Translations under genes and position numbers: made by a program | Notes under the pieces: model-generated | Database searches by the model: none | Seen by the model: only the letters and a program-made list of their open reading frames with translations | Told to the model about the DNA's origin: nothing | In this document: positions 23,900-32,433 of the stretch, piece after piece | Layout: each line of letters begins with the position of its first letter | Position numbering within the stretch: the stretch's first letter is position 1 | Source of the DNA: Candidatus Omnitrophota bacterium | GTDB taxonomy: Bacteria; Omnitrophota; Gorgyraeia; Duberdicusellales; 4484-171 | Assembly (NCBI GenBank): GCA_023134705.1 | Contig: JAGLUN010000004.1 | Coordinates: forward strand, 1 to 46,078 | Reading direction: 5' to 3' | Length of the DNA stretch: 46,078 nt

Positions 23900-24886
23900 A
23901 TGTTCAATAATAAGGTTGTTTTGGTTACCGGTGGCACAGGTTCTTTTGGAAAAAAATTTACTGAAATTGTATTTAAAAACTATAAGGTTGAAAAACTTAT
24001 TATTTTAAGCCGGGATGAATATAAACAATATGAAATGAATAAGGTATTTCCCGAAGACAAATATCCTGTTCGCTACTTTCTGGGGGATGTGAGAGACAGA
24101 TACAGACTTTGCAGGGCTTTTGAAGGGGTAGATTATGTTATTCACGCGGCTGCATTAAAACAGGTTCCTGCTTTGGAATATAATCCCACGGAAGCGGTAA
24201 AAACCAATGTAGTAGGCGCGGATAACATTGTTGACGCGGCAATTGACGCCGACGTAAAAAAAGTTATTGCTTTATCTACCGATAAGGCGGTTAACCCTAT
24301 AAATTTGTATGGCGCGACAAAGTTGGTAGCGGAAAAGATATTTATTGCCGCTAATGCTTATGGAGGGGCAAAAGTTAAATTTTCAGTGGTAAGATATGGT
24401 AATGTTGTTGGTTCCCGGGGAAGTGTAATCCCTTTTTTCCTGAGCCTCAAAAAGCAGGGGATAAAAGAATTCCCTATAACCGATAAAAAAATGACCCGTT
24501 TTTGGATGACTTTAGAACAAAGCGTGGATTTAGTAATAAAGGCATTAGATAAAGCAGAAGGGGCAGAAGTATTCATTCCTGAAATTCCTTCGATGAAAAT
24601 TACAGATTTGGCAAAAGCGATTGAACCGGATTGTAAATTTAAAATTATTGGTATAAGGCCGGGAGAGAAAGTGAATGAAGTTTTAATCTCTGAAGACGAA
24701 GCAAAAAACGTTAAGATAGTTGATGGGATTTATGTTATTTTGCCTCAGTTTTTTGAACCTAAAGCTATCCATAAAAAGTACGATAAATTCCTTTCTGTTC
24801 CCGAAGGTTTCGTATATAGAAGCGACAAGAATGATAAATGGCTTAAACTGGAAGAATTGCAGGAGATGCTTAAGAAATTAGAATAG
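23900..24886 (+). CDS. pseB: UDP-GlcNAc 4,6-dehydratase (5-inverting)
   Basis: 328 residues, first step of pseudaminic acid synthesis, turning UDP-GlcNAc into UDP-2-acetamido-2,6-dideoxy-L-arabino-hexos-4-ulose. Rossmann motif TGGTGSFG (10-17), SRDEYKQYEM, the LGDVRDRYRL and HAAALKQVPALEYNP blocks, STDKAVNP and YGATK (Tyr137, Lys141) are all typical of PseB/FlaA1. GGAGAG precedes the ATG. It starts the run pseB-pseC-radical SAM-pseF-pseGH-pseI that follows the MarR gene. Confidence 0.93.
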   Translation: MFNNKVVLVTGGTGSFGKKFTEIVFKNYKVEKLIILSRDEYKQYEMNKVFPEDKYPVRYFLGDVRDRYRLCRAFEGVDYVIHAAALKQVPALEYNPTEAVKTNVVGADNIVDAAIDADVKKVIALSTDKAVNPINLYGATKLVAEKIFIAANAYGGAKVKFSVVRYGNVVGSRGSVIPFFLSLKKQGIKEFPITDKKMTRFWMTLEQSVDLVIKALDKAEGAEVFIPEIPSMKITDLAKAIEPDCKFKIIGIRPGEKVNEVLISEDEAKNVKIVDGIYVILPQFFEPKAIHKKYDKFLSVPEGFVYRSDKNDKWLKLEELQEMLKKLE

Positions 24887-24909
24887 GATTGAAGGGAGAG
24901 TAATTAAAG

Positions 24910-26091
24910 ATGAAACCTATTCCTTACAGTCATCAATCTATAGATTCAGAAGATATTAAAGAAGTCGTAAAAGTTCTTAAATCGGACTGGCTTACCCAAG
25001 GGCCGAAAATAAAAGAGTTTGAAGATGCGCTTTGTAAATACACCGGGGCAAAATACGCGGTAGTTGTATCAAGCGGGACAGCTGCCTTACATATCGCCTG
25101 TCTTACCGCGGGAATAAAAAAGGGTGATGAAGTTATAACTTCACCGATAACCTTTGTTGCTTCAGCAAATTGTGTCTTATATTGCCAGGGGAAACCTATT
25201 TTTGCCGATATCCGGGAAGATACAATAAATATTGACCCTGAGGAGATAAAAAAGAAGGTTACTAAAAAAACCAAAGCCATAATCCCAGTTCATTTCGCCG
25301 GTCATCCTTGTGATCTAAAGGAGATTCACAAAATCGCGAAAGAAAATAGACTTATAGTTATCGAGGATGCGGCTCATGCCTTAGGCGCGGAATATAAAGG
25401 TTCAAGAATCGGCTCTTGTAAATATTCCGATATGACAATTTTTAGTTTTCACCCGGTTAAGTCTATAACTACAGGCGAAGGCGGAGCTATTATGACTAAT
25501 AATAAGAAGTTTTATGAAAAGCTTTTAATGCTAAGAACCCACGGTATTACTAAGGCCCCGGATAGATTCATTAATAGAAAACTGGCTTTTACGCGATACG
25601 CGATACGCAATACGCATAAGGCTAATCCTTGGTATTATGAAATGCGGTGGCTCGGGTTTAACTACAGAATGACTGATTTTCAATGCGTGTTGGGAATCAG
25701 CCAGTTAAAAAAACTTGATAAATTTATAAAACAAAGAAGAAAAATAGCCGCGATTTATGCTGAAGGGTTATCTAAAATTAATCGAATTATTCTACCCGAA
25801 GAAAAAACCTATGTAAAATCATCATGGCATATTTATTATATTAGATTGAAAAATATTGCCAAAAGAAGAATTATTTTTGAAAAGTTACAAAAGGCAGGTA
25901 TCCGGCCGCAGGTGCATTATATTCCTGTGCATTTACAACCATACTATAAGAAGAAGTTTGGCTCTAAAGAAGGTGAGTATAAAAACGCGGAAAATTATTA
26001 TAAGAGGGCAATAACAATTCCTCTTTATCCGGAAATGGGGCAAGACAAAATAAAATTTGTGATAGGGGCTCTAAAAGATATCTTAAATTAA
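24910..26091 (+). CDS. pseC: UDP-4-amino-4,6-dideoxy-AltNAc transaminase
   Basis: 393-residue DegT/DnrJ/EryC1-type PLP aminotransferase, second step of the pathway. PLP lysine Lys184 in FSFHPVKSITTGEGG; also SSGTAALHIACL, HFAGHPCDL and EDAAHALGAEY, and the substrate-loop GFNYRMTDFQCVLGISQLKK. Odd feature: residues 228-236 (TRYAIRNTH) are encoded by ACGCGATACGCGATACGC-type words identical to the intergenic repeats seen elsewhere. They fall in the variable loop between MLRTHGIT and WYYEMRWLGFNYR, where family members differ in length, so activity is probably kept. Confidence 0.92.
   Translation: MKPIPYSHQSIDSEDIKEVVKVLKSDWLTQGPKIKEFEDALCKYTGAKYAVVVSSGTAALHIACLTAGIKKGDEVITSPITFVASANCVLYCQGKPIFADIREDTINIDPEEIKKKVTKKTKAIIPVHFAGHPCDLKEIHKIAKENRLIVIEDAAHALGAEYKGSRIGSCKYSDMTIFSFHPVKSITTGEGGAIMTNNKKFYEKLLMLRTHGITKAPDRFINRKLAFTRYAIRNTHKANPWYYEMRWLGFNYRMTDFQCVLGISQLKKLDKFIKQRRKIAAIYAEGLSKINRIILPEEKTYVKSSWHIYYIRLKNIAKRRIIFEKLQKAGIRPQVHYIPVHLQPYYKKKFGSKEGEYKNAENYYKRAITIPLYPEMGQDKIKFVIGALKDILN
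25591..25617. repeat. ACGCGATACGC word array inside pseC
   Basis: ACGCGATACG, CGATACGCAA and TACGCA, continuous with the vocabulary of the intergenic arrays at 7905-7925, 8550-8571 and 11168-11190. Here it is in frame in a coding sequence, encoding residues 228-236. Confidence 0.7.
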
Positions 26092-26092
26092 G

Positions 26093-27457
26093 ATGAAAGT
26101 TTTATTGGTGAATCCTCCCATAAGAGAGTGGGCAAAACCTAATATATTTCCCTTGGGCCTTGGCTATATAGCGTCAGTGTTAAGAGATGCGGGGCATCAG
26201 GTAGAAGCAATGGATATTAATGCTTTGCGGTGGGAGCAGGAAGAAGTAGAAGCCAAAATTAGCAGTATGGATTTCGATATTGTAGGGATAGGAGCTATTG
26301 TTACTATATATTGGTATGTTAAGTGGCTAATTGCCGTGTTTAAAAAATATCATCCTGATAAAAAGGTAATTATTGGTGGTAGTGTGGGCGCTTCTATTCC
26401 GGAAATTATATTTAAAAAAACAGCAGTGGACATTATTTGCATGGGCGAAGGTGAAAGTACCATGGTTACTCTTATGGAGGTCTTAGAAAATCATAAAGAT
26501 TTAGCTACAGTAGAAGGGATATGGTTTAGAGGGCAAAACGGGAAAATATGCCGGAATAAAGACCGGATGCCGATAAAAGATTTAGATAGTATTCCCTTTC
26601 CGGCTTGGGATCTTTTTCCCATGGAGGTCTATTTAAAAAATCCTATTGGCGCGCCTAACAGGAATAAATGGGTAGATGGTACGGTAACCGGTGGTGCAGT
26701 GCTTTCTATGAACATAAGCGGTACCAGAGGGTGTCCTTACCAATGTATTTATTGTTATCACGATTTTATGGGGTGTAAATACCGGCATAGGTCCGCGCGG
26801 AATATTATTGAAGAGATGAGTATTCTCTTTACCAGATATGGCGTTGAATATTTTCATTTTATCGATGATGAATTTTGTTTAAACAGATCTTTTGTGTATG
26901 ACTTTTGCAAATTAGTCAAGAAGGAATTCAAAAATAAAGTGACATGGGGGTGTACCGGTAGGGTGAACCTTATGACTGAGGAATTGGTGGCCTCAATGGC
27001 GGATGCCGGTTGTAATTTGATCGGGTATGGAATCGAATCCGGGAGTCAAAAGATGCTGGATGTGATGAAAAAAGGGGTTACTGTGAAGCAGTCTGAGAAA
27101 GCAATAAAGTTAACCAGGAAATTTTTGGGCTGGGCGGATTGTTCTTTTATGATCGGAACGCCCGGCGAAAATCAGCAAACAATACAGGAAACAATCGATT
27201 TCTGTAAAGAATTGGATTTAACCCCGGAAGTTATATTTTTTATTACACCTTATCCGGGAACTGAATTGTATGAAATAGCTTTGTCACAGGGGAAGATTAT
27301 TGATGAAGAGGAGTATGTCTTAGGATTAGGTGAGCAGGGAGAGCAAGTAAAGGTGAATTTTACCGAATTTTCCGATGAAGAATTATTTAAGGCGCAGGAG
27401 CGAATGATAAAACAATTGAATGCCTGGAATAAGGTAAAGCATCCGGAAAGTAGATAA
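26093..27457 (+). CDS. B12-binding-type radical SAM protein
   Basis: 454 residues. The N-terminal part (1-140) looks like a cobalamin-binding Rossmann domain (VNPPIREW, LGLGYIASVLRDAGHQVEAMD, DIVGIGAIVT, VIIGGSVGAS). The radical SAM core carries C214-x3-C218-x2-C221 (GCPYQCIYCYH), then HFIDDEF and GYGIESGSQKMLDVMKKGVT. Relatives methylate or rearrange unactivated carbons. It begins two bases after pseC and ends three before pseF, so it is an integral operon member. A role in modifying the nonulosonate or a linked lipid/sugar is inference; the canonical pathway has no such enzyme. Confidence 0.85.
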   Translation: MKVLLVNPPIREWAKPNIFPLGLGYIASVLRDAGHQVEAMDINALRWEQEEVEAKISSMDFDIVGIGAIVTIYWYVKWLIAVFKKYHPDKKVIIGGSVGASIPEIIFKKTAVDIICMGEGESTMVTLMEVLENHKDLATVEGIWFRGQNGKICRNKDRMPIKDLDSIPFPAWDLFPMEVYLKNPIGAPNRNKWVDGTVTGGAVLSMNISGTRGCPYQCIYCYHDFMGCKYRHRSARNIIEEMSILFTRYGVEYFHFIDDEFCLNRSFVYDFCKLVKKEFKNKVTWGCTGRVNLMTEELVASMADAGCNLIGYGIESGSQKMLDVMKKGVTVKQSEKAIKLTRKFLGWADCSFMIGTPGENQQTIQETIDFCKELDLTPEVIFFITPYPGTELYEIALSQGKIIDEEEYVLGLGEQGEQVKVNFTEFSDEELFKAQERMIKQLNAWNKVKHPESR

Positions 27458-27459
27458 TC

Positions 27460-28170
27460 ATGAATATTTTATGTGTTATTCCCGCGCGAGGCGGCAGTAA
27501 AGGGTTGAAAAACAAAAACGTAATGTCTCTTTGCGGCAGGCCGGTTATCAGTTATACCATTGAGGCTGCGTTGGAATCCAAATTAATTAATAAAATCGTT
27601 GTTTCGACTGAGGATAAAAAAATAGCCCGGGTTTCAAGTAGATATAAGGTTCAGATTATTAAAAGGCCGGGAAAATATTCTGTAGATTCAGCTCCTATTG
27701 AAATGGCTTTGCGGCACGCGGTGTCTTATATAAAAGATAAGGCGGGATATAACGCTGATATTGTGGTGTGGTTACAGGCTAATATGCCTGTGCGTAAAAA
27801 AGGCCAGATTGATAAAGTTATCCGGAAGTTGATATCCACCGGCGCGGATTCAGCGGTAACTGTACGTTGTGTGGATCAATATCCCCAGTGGATGAAAACA
27901 ATGGATAAAGAGGGATTCTTATTGCCGTTTATGCCTAAGATTAAAGCTTACCGGAGACAGGATCTTACTCCAATGTTTTTGCTGGATGGGGCGATTGTGG
28001 CCATGAGGAGAAATGTACTTATGGATACAACAGGAAAACATGGGGTCCATGTTTTTATGGGAAAGAAAATAGTTGGTGTGATAGAAGACACCAAATATGC
28101 TACAGAATTGCACGATAAGGATGATGTGAATTTAGCGAGATTTTATCTTAGTGAAAAGAATGGCAGGTAA
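27460..28170 (+). CDS. pseF: CMP-pseudaminic acid synthetase
   Basis: 236-residue acylneuraminate cytidylyltransferase family enzyme activating the nonulosonic acid with CTP. Motifs: IPARGGSKGLKNKN (8-21), VVSTEDKKIA, VVWLQANMPVR and DLTPMFLLDGAIVAMRR. The usual LQPTSPLR reads LQANMPVR, a small deviation at the nucleotide-binding loop. The surrounding Pse genes favour pseudaminic acid as substrate rather than sialic acid. The stop overlaps the following pseG-pseH frame by 20 bases. Confidence 0.85.
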   Translation: MNILCVIPARGGSKGLKNKNVMSLCGRPVISYTIEAALESKLINKIVVSTEDKKIARVSSRYKVQIIKRPGKYSVDSAPIEMALRHAVSYIKDKAGYNADIVVWLQANMPVRKKGQIDKVIRKLISTGADSAVTVRCVDQYPQWMKTMDKEGFLLPFMPKIKAYRRQDLTPMFLLDGAIVAMRRNVLMDTTGKHGVHVFMGKKIVGVIEDTKYATELHDKDDVNLARFYLSEKNGR

Positions 28171-29611
28171 GCGGGCAGCAATTTTAACTGAAGGAGGCCG
28201 GAATATAGGTCTGGGGCATTTGACTAGATGTCTGGCTTTGGCACAGGGAGTAATTCGAGCCAAGTTTAAAGTTAAGTTTATCGTTAACGGCGATAAATAC
28301 GCCGGGAGTTTTTTAAAAAAACAAAAGATGACGCCGATTATGATGAACTGGTTGAGCGAAAAAAATAAAATAAAAGATATAGCCAGCTCTGTTGATTTTG
28401 TAATTGTTGATTCATACAAAGCGCCCGTGTCATTTTATAAACGCCTTTCACAATCTTCTTTGTGTAGTTTAGCTGTTGATGATTATAATCGGATAGTTTA
28501 CCCTACGGATATTGTTGTTAGTCCTTCGGTGTACGGAGATAGACTTAATTACACTATGTCAACGATGTCCAAGTATTTATTGGGAAAAGAATATATAATT
28601 TTGCGTAAAGAATTCTGGAAATTACCTAAAAAAAGAATAAAAAAAAGCATTAAGGATGTATTCATCTTTTTTGGCGGTAAAGGCTATAACCGGTTTATGA
28701 GCAAAATTATCAGCCGTCTATCGCAAAGTTATCCTGGTTTTCGCTATCATCTTGTGTCTTGTAACGGCAAGAAGAGCGGTAATTTTTGTTTTTATCCCGG
28801 GCTTTCTGCTGAAGAGATACGCGATTTAATGTCTCGGTGTGACCTTGCTATTTCCGGAGGAGGTCAGACTTTATACGAATTGGCAAGGATGGGAGTCCCT
28901 ACGATAGGGATTTGTTTTGCGGATAATCAGAAGGGGAATTTGGAAGGATTACGGGCTGTGGGGGCTCTTCATTACGCGGGAAGGTATAATTCCCCTAAAA
29001 TTTTGGAAAAAGTAGAAGAGGCCATAAAATTGTACATTCCGCAAAAAACGAGAGAAAGAAGCAGTATTTTAGCAAGAGAAACGGTTGATGCTAAAGGAGT
29101 GGAGAGGATAATTAAAGTTTGTATGGATAGGGTAAACTCAAAAAGAATAATTCTTCGCTTAGCCCAAGGAAAAGATTGTCGTGATTTGTGGCTTTGGAGA
29201 AAACATTTTGAGGTGAGGAGATGGTGTCTCAATAAAGAAGAGATCAAATATCCCCAACATAGAAAATGGTTTGTTCAGAGAATTAAAAGCAGAAAAACAG
29301 TAATGTATATTGCGGAGAATAAGGAGGGGATAAAAATCGGACAGACCAGGTTTGAAATCGAGAAAAAATCCGCCTATATTAATGTAAATTTAAATCCTTT
29401 ATTTTTTGGCAAAGGTTTGGGGAACAAAATTATAGGATTAACAACGAATATTTTTATGAAGCAAAATCCGCGGATTAAAAAAATAATAGCTGAAATTGCC
29501 GAGGAAAATATCGCCTCTGAAAAGGCGTTTGTGAAAGCGGGATATGAATTTTCGGGTAAAAATCGGAAAAACGGCAGGAATCTAGTTGTTTTTGAATTCA
29601 TAAAAGAATAA
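28151..29611 (+). CDS. pseG: PseG-PseH fusion: UDP-sugar hydrolase and N-acetyltransferase
   Basis: 486 residues. Residues 1-325 form a GT-B-like hydrolase similar to PseG, with GGRNIGLGHLTRCLALA (His23, the conserved catalytic-site His) and CDLAISGGGQTLYELARMGVPTI; it removes UDP from UDP-6-deoxy-AltdiNAc. Residues about 330-486 are a GNAT acetyltransferase like PseH (ILRLAQGKDCRDLWLWRKH, NPLFFGKGLGNKII, NIASEKAFVKAGYEF), which makes the preceding N-acetyl step. One polypeptide thus carries two consecutive reactions, possibly channelling. Start 28151 or 28160 (ATG) cannot be separated; it overlaps pseF. Confidence 0.87.
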   Translation: MKRMAGKRAAILTEGGRNIGLGHLTRCLALAQGVIRAKFKVKFIVNGDKYAGSFLKKQKMTPIMMNWLSEKNKIKDIASSVDFVIVDSYKAPVSFYKRLSQSSLCSLAVDDYNRIVYPTDIVVSPSVYGDRLNYTMSTMSKYLLGKEYIILRKEFWKLPKKRIKKSIKDVFIFFGGKGYNRFMSKIISRLSQSYPGFRYHLVSCNGKKSGNFCFYPGLSAEEIRDLMSRCDLAISGGGQTLYELARMGVPTIGICFADNQKGNLEGLRAVGALHYAGRYNSPKILEKVEEAIKLYIPQKTRERSSILARETVDAKGVERIIKVCMDRVNSKRIILRLAQGKDCRDLWLWRKHFEVRRWCLNKEEIKYPQHRKWFVQRIKSRKTVMYIAENKEGIKIGQTRFEIEKKSAYINVNLNPLFFGKGLGNKIIGLTTNIFMKQNPRIKKIIAEIAEENIASEKAFVKAGYEFSGKNRKNGRNLVVFEFIKE

Positions 29612-29612
29612 A

Positions 29613-30647
29613 ATGACGCATTTCTCCAAACTGAAAAATTGTTTTATAATCGCAGAAATTTCAGCTAATCATGGCCAGAATTTTAACCGCGCGGTAACTT
29701 TGATTAGAAAAGCAAAACAGTCCGGGGCAGATGCAGTTAAGTTCCAGTTGTATCGCCCGGATTCTTTGACTATTGATGCCGATAATAAATATTTTCGGAT
29801 AAGGCACCCCAAATGGGGAGGTCAGACTTTGTATCAGTTATACCGGAAAGCTTGTACTCCCTGGCGCTGGTTTAAGAGATTAAAAAAAACAGCTGATGAT
29901 TTAGGGATATTATTTTTTGCCACAGCTTTTGATAAAACGGGAGTGGATTTCCTGGAAGATTTAAATGTAGCGCTTCACAAAATAGCTTCATTTGAGCTGG
30001 TTGACCTGCCGTTAATTGAGTATGCGGCAAGGACTAAAAAACCTTTGATTTTGTCTACTGGTATGGCAACTATTAAAGAGATAAAAGAGGCAGTGTCTGC
30101 GGCTAGAAATGCCGGCGCAAAAGAGATAGTTCTTTTAAAATGCGTAAGCAGTTATCCTGCCAGTCCTAAAGAAATGAACCTTAAAACCATACCCTTTATG
30201 CAAAAACAGTTTAAGTGTCCTGTGGGACTTTCTGATCATACCAAAGGTATAGGTGTTTCTGTGGCAGCAGTTGTTATGGGAGCGAGTCTGGTTGAGAAAC
30301 ATTTTGCTTTGTCCAGAACCATTCATACGCCGGACAGCTTTTTTTCCCTGGAACCGGAGGAGTTAAAGCTTTTGGTGGAAAATATACGTATGGCTGAAGA
30401 TGCATTAGGGAAGGTTCATTTTGGATTAACCAAACAGGAAAGAAATAGTAAACTCTATCGCCGGTCTTTATTCGTGATAAAGGATATAAAAAAAGGAGAG
30501 ATTTTTACCGAAGAAAATATTAGGTCAATAAGGCCTTCATGCGGTCTTGAACCCAAATATCTGAAAAAGATTTTGGGTAAACGGGTAAAAAAAGATATTA
30601 AAACAGGAACTCCGCTTACCGTGAGTATAGTTAAGGGAATATATTAA
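29613..30647 (+). CDS. pseI: Pseudaminic acid synthase
   Basis: 344-residue NeuB-family synthase condensing 6-deoxy-AltdiNAc with phosphoenolpyruvate. Seen: IIAEISANHGQNFNRA, ADAVKFQLYRPDSL, ILFFATAFDKTGVDFLE, ILSTGMAT, KCVSSYPASPKEMNLKTI and GLSDHTKGI, then a C-terminal SAF (antifreeze-like) domain (about 285-344, RRSLFVIKDIKKGEIFTEENI, RPSCGLEPKYL). The FATAFDKTG and YRPDSLT variants and the pse context favour PseI over sialic acid synthase. It starts one base after the pseG-pseH stop, so coupling is likely. Confidence 0.9.
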   Translation: MTHFSKLKNCFIIAEISANHGQNFNRAVTLIRKAKQSGADAVKFQLYRPDSLTIDADNKYFRIRHPKWGGQTLYQLYRKACTPWRWFKRLKKTADDLGILFFATAFDKTGVDFLEDLNVALHKIASFELVDLPLIEYAARTKKPLILSTGMATIKEIKEAVSAARNAGAKEIVLLKCVSSYPASPKEMNLKTIPFMQKQFKCPVGLSDHTKGIGVSVAAVVMGASLVEKHFALSRTIHTPDSFFSLEPEELKLLVENIRMAEDALGKVHFGLTKQERNSKLYRRSLFVIKDIKKGEIFTEENIRSIRPSCGLEPKYLKKILGKRVKKDIKTGTPLTVSIVKGIY

Positions 30648-30658
30648 GGAGAAAAGCC

Positions 30659-31816
30659 ATGAAATACTGCAAGAAATGTATAATGCCTGACACTCGTCCG
30701 GAAACAGTATTTGATAAAGCGGGCGTGTGTGATGCCTGCCGTTCATCTGAGCGCAAACATAAAGAAATCGACTGGGAAGAAAGAGAAGCTCAATTGAGGG
30801 AAATACTTGACCGTTACCGTTCAGACGGCTTGTGGTATGACTGTATAATTCCTGTAAGCGGCGGGAAAAACAGCTGTTTTCAGGCTTATACCATGAAGTA
30901 CCGTTTTGGCATGAATCCTTTATGCGTTAATGCTGTTCCCTGTGAGATGACGGATATAGGTAACAAAAACCTCATTTTTTTAAGAGAGTTGGGGTTTGAT
31001 TTAATACAAGTAGGGGTGAACCGAAAAGCCTTTAGGGAAATGGTGCGTATTGGTTTTTTTAAACTGGGGGATAGTTGTTGGCCTGAGCATATAGGTATTT
31101 TTACTATTCCGGTAAAAATGGCTGTTCAGTTTAAGGTTCCCTTGCTGATCTGGGGTGAGAATTCTCAATTTGAATATGGCGGGCCTGCCGCAGCCAGGGA
31201 TAAAAATACCCTGGATAAGAATTGGCTCTTGGAATACCAAATGTATGGGTATAGAATTTCTGATTTAGTCCACGAAGGGTTTGATTTGAATGATCTTAAA
31301 ATGTTTCAGTATCCCAGCGATGAAGAACTGACGCGAGTTGGGGTGACTGGGTTATTTTTAGGCCACTATATAAAATGGGATAATAAAGAGCAGGCTGAAC
31401 GGATGAAAAGTTTGGGCTTTAATGTTAATCCTGATGGACCGGTTGAATGTGCTTATTTTGATTACGAGAATTTAGATTGTAAATGGATCGGCGGGCTGCA
31501 TGATTATATGAAATACTTAAAATACGGTTACAGTAGAGCCACTGACCAGTTATCTATGGAGGTCCGCGCCGGGCGAATGACCCGGGAACAAGCTGTTGAT
31601 CTGGTGGCTAAATACGAAGGTAAGATCCCCTGGAAGTACATTCCTGATTTTCTAAGATATTTAGATATTACTGAAAAGGAGTTTTTTGGCAATTTGGATA
31701 GGTTTACTAATAAAAAACTTTTTTTATGTGATGAGAATGGTAATCTTGTCAAGGATAAGGATGGGAATGTTATAAAGAAGTATCAGGATTACAGTGTAGA
31801 GGCTAAAGTATGTTAA
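30659..31816 (+). CDS. PseA/WbpG-like N-acetyl sugar amidotransferase
   Basis: 385 residues. N-terminal zinc cysteines C4, C7, C24 and C27 (YCKKCIMPDTRP, GVCDAC), then the ATP-pyrophosphatase PP-loop SGGKNS (67-72). Family members (PseA, LegA, WbpG) convert an acetamido sugar to an acetamidino sugar using ammonia from a HisH/HisF-like pair, which follows directly. Odd feature: the PP-loop normally reads SGGxDS, and here Asp is Asn. The likely product is an acetamidino derivative of pseudaminic acid, or another amidinated sugar; the exact substrate is unknown. AAGGAG precedes the ATG. Confidence 0.85.
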   Translation: MKYCKKCIMPDTRPETVFDKAGVCDACRSSERKHKEIDWEEREAQLREILDRYRSDGLWYDCIIPVSGGKNSCFQAYTMKYRFGMNPLCVNAVPCEMTDIGNKNLIFLRELGFDLIQVGVNRKAFREMVRIGFFKLGDSCWPEHIGIFTIPVKMAVQFKVPLLIWGENSQFEYGGPAAARDKNTLDKNWLLEYQMYGYRISDLVHEGFDLNDLKMFQYPSDEELTRVGVTGLFLGHYIKWDNKEQAERMKSLGFNVNPDGPVECAYFDYENLDCKWIGGLHDYMKYLKYGYSRATDQLSMEVRAGRMTREQAVDLVAKYEGKIPWKYIPDFLRYLDITEKEFFGNLDRFTNKKLFLCDENGNLVKDKDGNVIKKYQDYSVEAKVC

Positions 31817-32427
31817 CAATTATTGATTTAGGTTTAGGGAATATTAACAGTGTGCACCGGGCGCTTAAGTATTTAAAGATTGAGCATCTGATTTCTAATA
31901 GTGTTGAGGATATCAGCAGGGCCCAAAAACTGATTTTCCCTGGAGTGGGAAGTTTTGCCGAAGCTTCAAGGCGTTTGTACTCCTCAGGGATAGCTGCAGC
32001 GATAAAGGAGTGTGTATTAGAGAAATGCGTACCTATTTTGGGTATTTGTCTGGGGATGCAACTTTTGGCCGGGTCAGGAGAAGAAGGAGGAGTTTCTCAA
32101 GGGTTAGGACTCATCAACGCCTGTGTACGCAAGCTTAGATCTGAAGGCCAAGGATTTCATCTGCCGCATATCGGATGGAACGACATATCGTTTAAAGAAC
32201 AAGGGGTGTTTTCCGGTATTCAAAACCGCACTTGCTTTTATTTTGTGCATAGCTATGAAATGATATTAAATGAATCTGACATGATTAAATGCGCTGTTTG
32301 TAATTACGGCGTTGATTTTATTGCTGCGGTCAAAAAGGATAATATCGTCGGAGTACAGTTTCATCCGGAAAAAAGCAGGGAACCAGGTTTAAAATTACTT
32401 AAGAATTTTGTTGAAGGAGCGGATTAA
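31810..32427 (+). CDS. hisH: HisH-like glutamine amidotransferase
   Basis: 205-residue class I glutaminase releasing ammonia from glutamine. The triad is visible: Cys80 in GICLGMQLL, His185 and Glu187 in FHPEKS. In histidine synthesis it pairs with HisF, but here it lies between a PseA/WbpG-like protein and a HisF-like protein with no other histidine genes, so it most likely feeds ammonia to sugar amidination. It overlaps the upstream gene by seven bases. Confidence 0.88.
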   Translation: MLTIIDLGLGNINSVHRALKYLKIEHLISNSVEDISRAQKLIFPGVGSFAEASRRLYSSGIAAAIKECVLEKCVPILGICLGMQLLAGSGEEGGVSQGLGLINACVRKLRSEGQGFHLPHIGWNDISFKEQGVFSGIQNRTCFYFVHSYEMILNESDMIKCAVCNYGVDFIAAVKKDNIVGVQFHPEKSREPGLKLLKNFVEGAD

Positions 32428-32433
32428 AATTAA

